34,643 bases of DNA, taken from NCBI GenBank assembly GCA_031266775.1, contig JAISAQ010000078.1, positions 1-34,643 on the forward strand, given 5' to 3'. Position 1 is the first letter of the stretch, and every line of letters starts with the position of its first letter. Position numbers and translations under genes: made by a program. Positions 23,227-31,776 of the stretch are shown piece after piece. The stretch is from Treponema sp. GTDB taxonomy: Bacteria > Spirochaetota > Spirochaetia > Treponematales > Breznakiellaceae. The notes beneath the pieces were generated by a model. It was given only the letters and a program-made list of their open reading frames with translations. It was not told where the DNA came from and did no database searches.

Positions 23227-24909
23227 ATGCCCAGAATTCTAAACCCCGTACTCACCGGTTTTCACGCCGATCCTTCGATGATTCGCGCCGGCGATACGTA
23301 TTATATTGCCAACTCCACTTTTGAGTGGTATCCCGGCGTAGAAATTCACAAATCGAAGGACATGCGGACATGGGAGATCGTGCCGTCTCCCCTTTCGGAA
23401 AAACGCCTCCTGGACATGACGGGGGCCGCCGCGTCATGCGGAATTTGGGCGCCCTGCCTTTCGTATTCCGGCGGGCTTTTTTATCTTATATACACCAATG
23501 TCCGTAACTGGAATACCGGTCCCTGGAAAGACACGCCGAATTTCCTTGTCACTTCTCCGTCCATTGAGGGCCCCTGGTCCGATCCTGTCTTTCTCAATGC
23601 CTCAGGGTTTGACCCGTCGCTTTTCCACGATGACGACGGGAAAAAATGGCTCGTCAACATGGAATGGGACTGGAGGGGTACTCCCGAGCCTGGGACAGGG
23701 CAGTTCTCCGGTATTCTTTTGCAGGAATATTCTCCCGAGGAGCAAAAACTCACCGGATCTGTCTGTAAAATTTACCCCGGTTCCGAATGGGGGCTTGTTG
23801 AGGGGCCGCATCTTTACAAACGGAACGGCTGGTACTACATCTTCGCCGCGGAAGGCGGAACGGTTTACCGCCACGCCGAAACAGTGGGGCGGTCGCGCGT
23901 CATAACGGGCCCCTACGAAATGCACCCGCATAATCCGCTTATTACTTCCTACGGGGGACGGGATCTTACCGTACAGAAGGCAGGACACGCAAGCTGGTGT
24001 GACAGTCCCTGCGGCAGATCGTATATCGCGTTTCTCTGCGGGCGGCCGCTGCCCGGAACGCAGAACTGTGTGCTTGGCAGGGAAACCGCCATTGCCGAAA
24101 TCGAATGGCACGACGACTGGCCCTACATCAAGCCGGAACCGGGCAAAAGCCTCTTTATAAACGGGCTGGCCCAGAATTACCCGCCCGCGAGTTTTGCCCC
24201 GCCCGGCGTTCCCGATACCTGTACGGAAGTTATTCCGCCGGTTTCAACTTCCTGTTCCAAAATGTATACATTCGACGGCTCCGATAAACAGGCGGGCAGG
24301 CTGGGCCTCCCGCTTGATTTCAAGACCCTCCGTAACGAGCCTCGCGCAGACACCTATTCCTTTTCCGCCCGCAGGGGATTTTTACGCCTGCGCGGGGGTG
24401 AGTCGCCGGCGTCGCATTTTCATCAGACACTGCTTGCCCGGCGGCAGACGGATTTTTCATTCGCCGCCGAAACACGGATGGAATTTTCTCCCGGATATTT
24501 TCAGGAATTTGCCGGCCTCGTCTGGCGTTACGATGAGGCGAATCAATACCTTTTGTCCGTGTCGCATGATGAAAAGTACGGAAAAGTCCTCGTTGTTCAA
24601 ACCATGACAGGCGGATCTTTTACAAAATACAATCCCGTTCCCATACCCGAAGGCGGGATCTGGCTGGGGCTTACCGTTGACCTGCACAAGGGCCGTTTCC
24701 GTTATTCGTTTGACGGCAAAACATGGAGGGCAACGGGCCCGGATCTGGACGCGGCCGTACTTTCGGACGAATACTATACGCTCGGGTTTACCGGCGCGTT
24801 TGTCGGCATATTCTGCGCCGATCTTGCCCGCCGTTCGGCCTGCGCCGATTTCGAGTATTTTTCATATATCGTACAGGATACGGCTGCTCAGCCTGAAGCC
24901 GGATCGTAA
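23227..24909 (+). CDS. xynB: GH43 beta-xylosidase
   Basis: A 560-residue glycoside hydrolase of family 43, of the XynB3-like two-domain group that releases xylose from xylo-oligosaccharides. The five-bladed catalytic domain has the three acids in place: D15 (HADPSM, general base), D129 (GFDPSLF, pKa modulator) and E192 (LVEGPHLYK, general acid). Their positions match the Geobacillus enzyme (15/128/187, from memory). The C-terminal part from about 345 is the beta-sandwich found in this group (FAGLVWRYDEANQYLLSVSHDE). There is no signal peptide, so it acts on imported oligosaccharides. GGAGGG lies 4 bases before the ATG. Its last 22 bases overlap the convergent permease gene. Confidence 0.93.
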   Translation: MPRILNPVLTGFHADPSMIRAGDTYYIANSTFEWYPGVEIHKSKDMRTWEIVPSPLSEKRLLDMTGAAASCGIWAPCLSYSGGLFYLIYTNVRNWNTGPWKDTPNFLVTSPSIEGPWSDPVFLNASGFDPSLFHDDDGKKWLVNMEWDWRGTPEPGTGQFSGILLQEYSPEEQKLTGSVCKIYPGSEWGLVEGPHLYKRNGWYYIFAAEGGTVYRHAETVGRSRVITGPYEMHPHNPLITSYGGRDLTVQKAGHASWCDSPCGRSYIAFLCGRPLPGTQNCVLGRETAIAEIEWHDDWPYIKPEPGKSLFINGLAQNYPPASFAPPGVPDTCTEVIPPVSTSCSKMYTFDGSDKQAGRLGLPLDFKTLRNEPRADTYSFSARRGFLRLRGGESPASHFHQTLLARRQTDFSFAAETRMEFSPGYFQEFAGLVWRYDEANQYLLSVSHDEKYGKVLVVQTMTGGSFTKYNPVPIPEGGIWLGLTVDLHKGRFRYSFDGKTWRATGPDLDAAVLSDEYYTLGFTGAFVGIFCADLARRSACADFEYFSYIVQDTAAQPEAGS

Positions 24910-25832
24910 ATCTTGCCGCTTGCGGCGGGCGCGTGGCTTCTTCCCACAAAGAGAAGGACGAGCAGGGTAATCACGTAGGGTATCATGCTCAAAAGATGAA
25001 CCGGCACCGAAAGGCCGAATTTGGGATTTCCCAGCGTCAGGGAAAGAGACTTGCAGAAGCCGAAGAGCAGGCACGCCAGTACGGTATTTTTCGGCCTGAA
25101 TTTGCCGAAGATAACGGCGGCTATGGCGATAAATCCCTGGCCGGAAATGATTGACGGGAAAAAAAAGGATACTGTTGACAGCGGTATAACCGCGCCGCCT
25201 AACGCCGCCAGCATTCCCGAAAAAAGCACGCAGAAATACCGCACCCTAAAAACGCCGATTCCCAGCGTAGCGGCCGCCCTTGGATGTTCGCCCACAGCGC
25301 GTATGCGCAGCCCCAGCCTCGTTCTAAAGAGCAGGAACCATATCCCCGCCGCCAAAAGCAGGCAAAAATAAACGGAAACATAATTCTTGAACACATAGCC
25401 GGGAAAAGAATTTTCGGGAAAAATATTTCCGAATACCACGGGAAGTTTCCCGGCAAGATCCACCGGCCTGGTTTGGGTGGAGCCTTCAAAGATCGCCTTG
25501 CAGAAATAAATCGCGGCTCCGGGGGCCAGAAGATTTACCGCGATGCCCGAAATGGTCTGATCCGCCTTGAAGGTAACGGAAGCCAGAGCGTGCAGCAGGC
25601 CGAAGAAACAGCCCGCGGCCGCCCCGGCAACAAGACCTATCCAGGGATTTCCGGTGATGACGGAAGCCGCGGCGCAGGCAAACGCCCCTATGGTCATCTG
25701 GCCTTCAATGCCTATATTCACCACCCCGGATGTTTCGCTCATAATACTGCCCATACCGGCGATAATGAGGGGCGCGCCATAGGTCAGCGTGGAACTGATC
25801 AGGAGCCCAATGTCGGAAGCGCTCAGTATCAT
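24888..25832 (-). CDS. pnrE: purine-nucleoside ABC transporter permease (second)
   Basis: A 314-residue BPD_transp_2 family permease with 8-10 membrane spans. Landmarks are GSIMSETSGVVNIGIEGQM near the N-terminus, AVNLLAPGAAIYF, RAVGEHPRAAATLGI (cytoplasmic coupling loop) and GQGFIAIAAVIFGKFRPKN. It pairs with PnrD to form the channel for nucleosides in the inner membrane. The start overlaps the upstream permease by 4 bases (ATGA). It is the last gene of the operon, and its 3' end overlaps the GH43 gene. By content and order it matches the Treponema pallidum PnrABCDE system (tp0319-0323), from memory. Confidence 0.9.
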   Translation of the reverse strand: MILSASDIGLLISSTLTYGAPLIIAGMGSIMSETSGVVNIGIEGQMTIGAFACAAASVITGNPWIGLVAGAAAGCFFGLLHALASVTFKADQTISGIAVNLLAPGAAIYFCKAIFEGSTQTRPVDLAGKLPVVFGNIFPENSFPGYVFKNYVSVYFCLLLAAGIWFLLFRTRLGLRIRAVGEHPRAAATLGIGVFRVRYFCVLFSGMLAALGGAVIPLSTVSFFFPSIISGQGFIAIAAVIFGKFRPKNTVLACLLFGFCKSLSLTLGNPKFGLSVPVHLLSMIPYVITLLVLLFVGRSHAPAASGKIYDPASG

Positions 25833-26899
25833 AGGGACCTCCCCGTTTTTCTTGTCCTGACAAAGCGCACGAGAAGCCTGAACGCGCCCATGACCGCGAT
25901 GGAATAGATGATCACGCCGATGATCACATTGATAAGCTCGCTGGGGGCGCCTATGGTGTTAAGTTTGCTGCCCCCGTATTTAAGGCCGCCGTAGAACAAG
26001 CCGGCAAACAGGGCTCCTGCCGGATTAATGCCGCCTATCATCGCCACCGATATGCCGTCAAAGCCGTAGCCTTCCTGTACGCCAAGCTGAATGATCCTGC
26101 CGCTAACACCCAGCACCTGCACGGCGCCGCCAAGACCGGCGAGGCAGCCTGAAATACCCATGCTCAGCGCGACGGATCTTCCCACGTAGATTCCGCCGTA
26201 TTCGGCGGCGCTCCGGTTAAAGCCGACGGCCCGCAGATTGAATCCCAACGTGGTTTTGTTGAGTATAAGCCAGCAGACAAACACCGCCGCCAGCATAAGA
26301 AGCATGCCCCAGTGTATGCGCACCGTACCGAAGATCTCCCGGAAGGCGTTTGTGGAGATCCGGGATGTTTCGGCAATATCCAGCGAGGCGGTGGAATTGG
26401 GTTTTTTGAAAGCCGGGGACATTACCAAAAAGTTTGAAAGATAGAAGGCTATCCAGTTCAGCATGATGGTTACAATGACTTCATGAATGCCTCTGTACGC
26501 CTTGAGAAGGCCGGCAATGGCTCCCCAGAGCGCCCCGGCAAGCCCCCCGGCAAGCACACAGACGATCCCGTGAATACCCGCCGGCATGGGAACAAGAAGG
26601 CTCACCGCCAGCGCGGTAACGCCGCCGATAATATACTGGCCTTCGGCCCCTATGTTAAAAAGCCCTGTCTTGAAGGCGAATGTAACCGAAAGGCCGGTAA
26701 AGACGATGGGCGTAGCGTACTGTACCGCGTACATGAGCGTTTTCCATGATCCGAAAATTCCCTGAAAAAGAACCCCGTACGCCAAAAACGGGTTAAAACC
26801 GGTAAGGGACAATATTACCGAACCGAACAGAAGGCCGATAAAAATTGCCAGGAGCGTGTAAAGAAAAACGTCGTTCCATATCCGTTTAACGGCTTTCAT
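25829..26899 (-). CDS. pnrD: purine-nucleoside ABC transporter permease (first)
   Basis: A 356-residue BPD_transp_2 permease. Landmarks are TPIVFTGLSVTFAFKTGLFNIGAEGQYIIGG, the coupling loop RAVGFNRSAAEYGGIYV, and GYGFDGISVAMIGGINPAGAL. It is related to NupP/YufP-type nucleoside permeases. It overlaps the ATPase gene by 14 bases and the next permease by 4, so the three are co-translated. Substrate assignment rests on operon context with the PnrA-like receptor; branched relatives import other sugars. Confidence 0.9.
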   Translation of the reverse strand: MKAVKRIWNDVFLYTLLAIFIGLLFGSVILSLTGFNPFLAYGVLFQGIFGSWKTLMYAVQYATPIVFTGLSVTFAFKTGLFNIGAEGQYIIGGVTALAVSLLVPMPAGIHGIVCVLAGGLAGALWGAIAGLLKAYRGIHEVIVTIMLNWIAFYLSNFLVMSPAFKKPNSTASLDIAETSRISTNAFREIFGTVRIHWGMLLMLAAVFVCWLILNKTTLGFNLRAVGFNRSAAEYGGIYVGRSVALSMGISGCLAGLGGAVQVLGVSGRIIQLGVQEGYGFDGISVAMIGGINPAGALFAGLFYGGLKYGGSKLNTIGAPSELINVIIGVIIYSIAVMGAFRLLVRFVRTRKTGRSL

Positions 26900-28448
26900 C
26901 CGCCCTGCCTCCCGCCATCATAAGACCCAGTCCGGCCTGTTCCGCCCTGTCACCGGCAACGCTGCCGGCAATTTTTCCCCGGAACATGACATCAATACGA
27001 TCCGAAAGGTTCATGATTTCGGACAATTCAAAAGACACAAGAAGCACCGCCTTTCCCGCATCCCGCTGGGCAACTATATAACGGTGCACATATTCAATGG
27101 CCCCGACATCAAGCCCCCGCGTGGGGTTTACACAGATGAGCAGTTCCTTGTCGTTGGTAACTTCCCTGGCAATAATCACCTTCTGCTGGTTTCCCCCGGA
27201 AAGGCTTCCCGCCTTGTATTCCGCGCAGCCGGCGGGCCTGATGTCAAATTTTTCTATGAGCTTTTGGGCATGGGCGGATATGTTGTTTCTGCGGAGAAAA
27301 CCGCTTCGTGAAAATTCCTTTTCCCGCACATTCTGAAGCACCATGTTTTCCGCCACGGAAAAATCAAGAACAAGACCATGCCTGTGCCTGTCTTCGGGAA
27401 TTGACGAAACGCCGCTTTCAAAGATAAAGCGCGGCGGCTTGTTGAAAATATCCTTTCCCAATACGGTAATGGATCCCGACTCGGCCCTGCGAAGACCCGT
27501 CAGCGCCGATACAAACTCTGACTGGCCGTTGCCGTCAACACCGGCAATACCGGCAATTTCACCTGAGTGTACCGAAAGGCTGAGCCCGTTCACCGCAGGG
27601 TGGCCCCAGTAATCTCTTACCACAAGATTTTTAACCGTCAGCACCGGCTTCCCGGGAACGGCGGCTTTTTTCTGCGTGGTAAATTCCACCGCGCGTCCCA
27701 CCATCATGGAAGCAAGTTCCTGTTCCGTTACGCCTGAAACCGCGACGGTGTCTATTGTTTTGCCCGCACGTATGATCGTACAGGTGTCCGCCATGGATTT
27801 TATTTCCGAAAGTTTATGGGTAATGATAATTACCGTCTTGCCCTCTTTTACCAGGTTGCCCATGATCATTCCCAGATCATCGATCTCCTGAGGGGTAAGG
27901 GAAGCGGTGGGTTCGTCGAGGATAAGAAGCTCCGCGCCCCGGTAGAGCACCTTTAGAATTTCCGCCCTCTGCTGCATGCCGACCGATATGTCTTCCACGC
28001 GGGCATCGGGATCAACGTTCAGATCGTAATGATCGATAAGCGCTTTTACGTCGGCCCTGGCTTTTCCGGCGTCGATGATTCCGCCGGCCTTTACGGGTTC
28101 CTGCCCCAGGATGATGTTTTCCGTCACCGTAAAGGGCGGTACCAGCATAAAATGCTGGTGGACCATGCCTATGCCGTGCTCAATGGCGCGGGACGGGGAA
28201 GCGATGTGAACTTTTTCGCCTTTAATGAAAATATCGCCCGAAGCGGGCTGGTACAGGCCGTAGAGGACGTTCATCAGCGTACTCTTACCGGCCCCGTTTT
28301 CACCCAAAATGGCATGTATGGAACGCTGCCTTACGGTAAGGCACACGTTATCGTTGGCCTTGAAGGAACCGAACATCATGGTGATGTTCCGCATGTCAAC
28401 CGCGGGAGGGCTGTTCACATCCGTCGCAACGCCGCTGCCTTTATTCAT
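26886..28448 (-). CDS. pnrC: purine-nucleoside ABC transporter ATPase, tandem domains
   Basis: A 520-residue double ATPase of the RbsA/NupO type. The first half has Walker A GENGAGKST (49-57), signature ISVGMQQRAEIL and Walker B LLILDEPTASLTP. The second half has a degenerate Walker A (GVDGNGQSEF), signature LSGGNQQKVIIAREV and CVNPTRGLD in place of Walker B. That asymmetry is normal for the family, where one site is catalytic. I start at 28448 because AAGGAGT lies 4 bases before the ATG; a longer frame to 28514 runs into the hairpin repeat. It is separated from pnrA by a hairpin repeat, with no pnrB between them. Confidence 0.92.
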   Translation of the reverse strand: MNKGSGVATDVNSPPAVDMRNITMMFGSFKANDNVCLTVRQRSIHAILGENGAGKSTLMNVLYGLYQPASGDIFIKGEKVHIASPSRAIEHGIGMVHQHFMLVPPFTVTENIILGQEPVKAGGIIDAGKARADVKALIDHYDLNVDPDARVEDISVGMQQRAEILKVLYRGAELLILDEPTASLTPQEIDDLGMIMGNLVKEGKTVIIITHKLSEIKSMADTCTIIRAGKTIDTVAVSGVTEQELASMMVGRAVEFTTQKKAAVPGKPVLTVKNLVVRDYWGHPAVNGLSLSVHSGEIAGIAGVDGNGQSEFVSALTGLRRAESGSITVLGKDIFNKPPRFIFESGVSSIPEDRHRHGLVLDFSVAENMVLQNVREKEFSRSGFLRRNNISAHAQKLIEKFDIRPAGCAEYKAGSLSGGNQQKVIIAREVTNDKELLICVNPTRGLDVGAIEYVHRYIVAQRDAGKAVLLVSFELSEIMNLSDRIDVMFRGKIAGSVAGDRAEQAGLGLMMAGGRADESR

Positions 28449-28500
28449 AAGGACTCCTTGAAAAGCGGAACTCCCCAAAACCGGCCCAAAACGCTGAGTG

Positions 28501-28582
28501 GAGTTGTTCAGCAACCGGCCGGGTTACTGAACAACTCTATTAACCAAGGCTGTTCCAAAACCAACCGGGTTTTGGAACAAGC
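28501..28582. repeat. two-hairpin relative of the island repeat, inside the pnr operon
   Basis: Hairpin A: GAGTTGTTCAG-c-AACC pairs with GGTT-a-CTGAACAACTC around GGCCG (28501-28537). Hairpin B: TGTTCCAAAACC pairs with GGTTTTGGAACA around AACCG (28551-28579). These match H1 and H3 of the repeats at 9265-9383 and 12517-12646, including the AACCG loop; H2 is missing. It begins just after the pnrA stop. Confidence 0.8.
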
Positions 28583-29644
28583 TCAGTTTTCAACCGGAGG
28601 CATGTTGTATTTGCCCGGAAACATGGCCTGAAGCTCGGCGGCGGAGGCCGGGACCTTGAGCTGTCCGTCGACGATCCTCGCCTTGATGGCCTCAACTTCG
28701 GTTATCACTTCCGGGGGAATATGATTACCCGTGGTGGCGTAACCCACGCCATTGTTTTTGAGGTTGTAAAGCAGCGTGCTTCCATTCTGAAGCGTACCCT
28801 TGCGGACCATGTCGGAAATATCGTAGATCGCGTTGTCGACACGTTTGAGCGCGCTGGTAAGGACGTTGTCCGGGGCGATGTAATTCTGATCCATGTCGAC
28901 GCCTATTGCCCATTTGTTGAGTTCCCTTGCAGCTTCAATAACGCCCGCGCCGGTACCGCCCGCCGCATGGTAGATGATATCCGCGCCGTCGGCAAAATAC
29001 TGGTTGGCAATGGCCTTGCCCGCGGCAGGATCGCCGAAGGAACCGGAATACTGGCCCATGATCCGGGCGTTGGGATTGGCGGTCAGCACCCCCGCGTAGT
29101 AACCTACCGCGAAACTTTCCATTGTGGGGGACGCGATGCCGTTAACATGCCCGACACTGCCTGTCTTTGTAACCTTGCCGGCGATATAACCCACAAGGAA
29201 GGAACATTCTTCGGCGGCGAACACCACACCGGTAACGTTTTTATTCGGCACCTGATCGGCGCTATAGGCGTAATCAACAATGGCAAACTGGCTGTCCGGA
29301 TAATCCCTGCCGGCCTGGGCAAAGGCGTCGCCCAGCATGAAACCGACGCCCCAGATAAGATCGTACTGCCCGTCCACGAAGGTATCAATATTGGGGACAT
29401 AGTTGCTTTCATCCCTGGATTCAATATACCTGACATTGGCGCCCGTATCCTTGCCGAGACGCTGAAGCCCTTCCCAGGCGCTCTGGTTAAACGACTGATC
29501 GTTCACCCCGCCGACATCGGTAACAAGCCCGATTTTTACCGCCCCCGGATCGCTTTCTTGCTGCCCCGGCCCGGCATTCTCCTTTTTGCATGTCAGCGCA
29601 AGCAGAACAAGCGCCAAAATCAAAAAAACCGCGTGTTTCTTCAT
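28583..29644 (-). CDS. pnrA: purine-nucleoside-binding lipoprotein PnrA/TmpC
   Basis: A 353-residue BMP-family receptor. The signal peptide has lipobox LALTC (C19), then a short hydrophilic linker. The mature domain starts KIGLVTDVGGVNDQSFNQ, then SAWEGL, the ligand-pocket start of PnrA (D, N and F contact the nucleoside in T. pallidum TmpC). Next are YDLIWGVGFMLGDAF, GHVNGIASPTMESFAVGYYAG, IIYHAAGGTGAGVIEAA and GVDMDQNYI. It binds purine nucleosides in the periplasm and feeds PnrCDE. GGAGGG precedes the ATG, and a consensus promoter lies 50 bases up. The stop is followed at once by a strong hairpin repeat, which may give higher expression of this first gene. Confidence 0.95.
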   Translation of the reverse strand: MKKHAVFLILALVLLALTCKKENAGPGQQESDPGAVKIGLVTDVGGVNDQSFNQSAWEGLQRLGKDTGANVRYIESRDESNYVPNIDTFVDGQYDLIWGVGFMLGDAFAQAGRDYPDSQFAIVDYAYSADQVPNKNVTGVVFAAEECSFLVGYIAGKVTKTGSVGHVNGIASPTMESFAVGYYAGVLTANPNARIMGQYSGSFGDPAAGKAIANQYFADGADIIYHAAGGTGAGVIEAARELNKWAIGVDMDQNYIAPDNVLTSALKRVDNAIYDISDMVRKGTLQNGSTLLYNLKNNGVGYATTGNHIPPEVITEVEAIKARIVDGQLKVPASAAELQAMFPGKYNMPPVEN

Positions 29645-29694
29645 TATTTCCCTCCTGAAATTCCCATAATGATCTCTGTTTTATGGATAAATTC

Positions 29695-29723
29695 ATGATA
29701 AACTACCATAAAATACCTGTCAA
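29695..29723 (-). promoter_or_regulatory. promoter of the pnr operon
   Basis: On the minus strand: TTGACA (29718-29723), 17 bases, TATCAT (29695-29700). A consensus -35 and optimal spacing, with the start predicted near 29688. Confidence 0.8.
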
Positions 29724-29790
29724 TGCTTCGCATTATCTCAAAACTACCGGCCGGGGACCATGACGCTGCGGCGGGCGCGGGAAGAATCCG

Positions 29791-29818
29791 TTGACAATAC
29801 GGGCGCAGTGAGTATATA
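29791..29818 (+). promoter_or_regulatory. promoter of tRNA-Arg
   Basis: TTGACA (29791-29796), 16 bases, TATATA (29813-29818), 10 bases before the tRNA 5' end. Confidence 0.7.
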
Positions 29819-29828
29819 CCTAGGGTAA

Positions 29829-29901
29829 GGTCCAGTAGCTCAGGGGATAGAGCGGCCGCCTCCTAAGCGGCAGGTCGGCCGTTCGATTCGGCCCTGGATC
29901 A
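29829..29901 (+). tRNA. tRNA-Arg (anticodon CCT)
   Basis: A complete cloverleaf of 73 bases. Acceptor GGTCCAG / CTGGATC has one G-T pair; D-stem GCTC / GAGC; anticodon stem GCCGC / GCGGC with loop CTCCTAA (anticodon CCT, reading AGG); T-arm GGCCG TTCGATT CGGCC; discriminator A. CCA is not encoded. An integrase gene starts 108 bases on, so the 3' end is the likely integration target. Confidence 0.95.
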
Positions 29902-29937
29902 ACGTAATTCGTTATAATATAAAGAGTTACAAAGCAC

Positions 29938-29966
29938 TTGCTTTTAGGAATGTTAAGAATTATCTT
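29938..29966 (+). promoter_or_regulatory. candidate integrase promoter
   Basis: TTGCTT (29938-29943), 17 bases, TATCTT (29961-29966). A second TATAAT at 29913-29918 lacks a -35. The start would fall inside the RBS hairpin. Confidence 0.45.
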
Positions 29967-29999
29967 TAGTGTAGCACTCACCGTAGCATTGCACTAAAG
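29964..29999 (+). promoter_or_regulatory. hairpin overlapping the integrase ribosome-binding site
   Basis: CTTTAGTG (29964-29971) pairs exactly with CACTAAAG (29992-29999). The right arm includes the first bases of the AAAGGAG ribosome site, 10 bases before the integrase ATG. Confidence 0.45.
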
Positions 30000-30009
30000 G
30001 AGCCTGTAA

Positions 30010-31695
30010 ATGCAGGATATAACCCGTAATTCTTATAGTTTGTACAAGCGGAAATCAGGCAGCCGTACTGTTTGGTATGTACGTTTCTGGGATGATGATT
30101 TTCAAACCTATTCTTCCGGCCGCTCCACCGGACAAACGAGAGAGGCGGCGGCTCACCGGGTAGCACAAAAATGGCTGGCCGAAGGCATACCGGAAGCCAA
30201 GAAAGGCAATCAAAAGGTTTCTCAAAAACGGATGATGAGCGCCATTACCAAATACCTTGAGGATGCCGGTGTTCTGGATTCGGAAAGAAAATATGATACC
30301 GGAGAAATTCTGAAACTATTATACAGCCATATCACTAATCAGCAGTTGTCCTCTGCGGAAGGATTTATTGCCTATTTGTTACGATTTTGGGACTGGAATG
30401 GCGATTATGTTCAGGGGCGGCTTGAACGCAAGAAATCCATTGGCCGAAAGTATGTGGACGATTGCCGCTCTATAATTCTCAGGCATATAAAACCCTTCTT
30501 TAAGGATATGGCACTTTGCGATGTCACTACCCTCTCCCTTGAAAGCTTTATGAAGTCGATTCCCCGGCGTGATATGGACTCTCAAAACGGCTATTCAAGG
30601 CGAAGCATTAATATAATGATGAAGATAATAAAAAAGGCATTAAAAGATGCCGTTCGTTTGGGAATAATCCCCAGGAATCCGGCTGATAATATTGAACTAC
30701 TTGCTGATGATACCCGAGGGCGGGGTATTCTTACACCCGTCGAATTGCAACGATTATTCCAGATTGAATGGGCTGATGAACGGGGAAAGATCGCTGCCAT
30801 CTTGGCCGCAGTATCCGGGATGCGCTTAGGGGAGATTGTGGCGTTACAACGTAATGACATTGACCCGGATCAGAATATTATCCATCTCCGGCATAATTAT
30901 TCAGCAAAAGAAAAACGGCTCAAAGTACCTAAAAGCGGAAAAGAGCGTATCATTTATACTGATAAAACCATTGTCCAAATGCTTGTTGATTTACATTCAA
31001 AGAATCCTTATCAGGGTTCCTATATTTTCTGGGGGCTGGAGCCGGATAAGCCGATACGGTTTGAAACTATTGAAAAGTATCTTGAAAAGGCTCTCGCCGC
31101 CTTATTGGGAGAAGAAATCCAACAGGCAATAACGGCTGATTGGCAGGAAGCCGCCCGTATTCTGGCTTTGTCTGAAGGTATCCAGACTGATGAGATTATC
31201 TCGATAGGAAAGGATACGATAGATACAACCCAGAACTGTATTCGTATCCATCATAGTTATACTTTCAAAAATAACGCGCTGATAGTTCTCAAAGAAGATA
31301 AAGAAAGAATCATACCCATAAAGGCTTCGGTTTTACAGCGGATTACAACACTTTGCAGGAAAGAACCCTATGTATTCATTCTTGGCGGTAAGGAAAGCAA
31401 TAATCTTATTTCTTTTGAAAATCTTAAACCTAATGAGGAAAAACGGTTGACCCTGCTATTAGGTGAAATTGCACGGCGGGAACGGAATGTCAGTTTTCAC
31501 GGATTCCGGCACTTCTTCAACAGCACCATCCGGGGTACGGTCTCCGATGATATACTCCGCTTACAGACCGGCCACGCCGACGAAAAAATGACCGATTTGT
31601 ACGACCACATGACCGATGACCGGGGGGAGCAACTACGGAAGGCGGTACAGGCCAAAATTCTACCGTTTATTCCGTGCATGGCGGCAGGGGAGTAG
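30010..31695 (+). CDS. tyrosine recombinase (integrase) with internal half-domain duplication
   Basis: A 561-residue site-specific recombinase, longer than the usual 380-420. It has an N-terminal arm-binding-like region (SGSRTVWYVRFWDDDFQTY), a core-binding domain about 135-235 and a catalytic domain from about 245. Catalytic residues: R272 (GMRLGEI), H497-x-x-R500 (HGFRHFF), H522 (LQTGHADE) and nucleophile Y531. Between R272 and the H-x-x-R box, residues about 375-460 repeat the R-box half (about 258-345): EGIQTDEIISI aligns with GMRLGEIVAL, and IHHSYTFKNNALIVLKEDKE with LRHNYSAKEKRLKVPKSGKE. The copy has Gln392 in place of Arg272. AAAGGAG precedes the ATG. It lies beside tRNA-Arg and most likely integrates there. 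Confidence 0.9.
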   Translation: MQDITRNSYSLYKRKSGSRTVWYVRFWDDDFQTYSSGRSTGQTREAAAHRVAQKWLAEGIPEAKKGNQKVSQKRMMSAITKYLEDAGVLDSERKYDTGEILKLLYSHITNQQLSSAEGFIAYLLRFWDWNGDYVQGRLERKKSIGRKYVDDCRSIILRHIKPFFKDMALCDVTTLSLESFMKSIPRRDMDSQNGYSRRSINIMMKIIKKALKDAVRLGIIPRNPADNIELLADDTRGRGILTPVELQRLFQIEWADERGKIAAILAAVSGMRLGEIVALQRNDIDPDQNIIHLRHNYSAKEKRLKVPKSGKERIIYTDKTIVQMLVDLHSKNPYQGSYIFWGLEPDKPIRFETIEKYLEKALAALLGEEIQQAITADWQEAARILALSEGIQTDEIISIGKDTIDTTQNCIRIHHSYTFKNNALIVLKEDKERIIPIKASVLQRITTLCRKEPYVFILGGKESNNLISFENLKPNEEKRLTLLLGEIARRERNVSFHGFRHFFNSTIRGTVSDDILRLQTGHADEKMTDLYDHMTDDRGEQLRKAVQAKILPFIPCMAAGE

Positions 31696-31776
31696 ACATG
31701 TCTGCAAGCCTTGGGTACAATGAATACTGTAGTCAGAAGCCAGCAACGGTTATCATCGTGCAACAAAGGAGATGCT

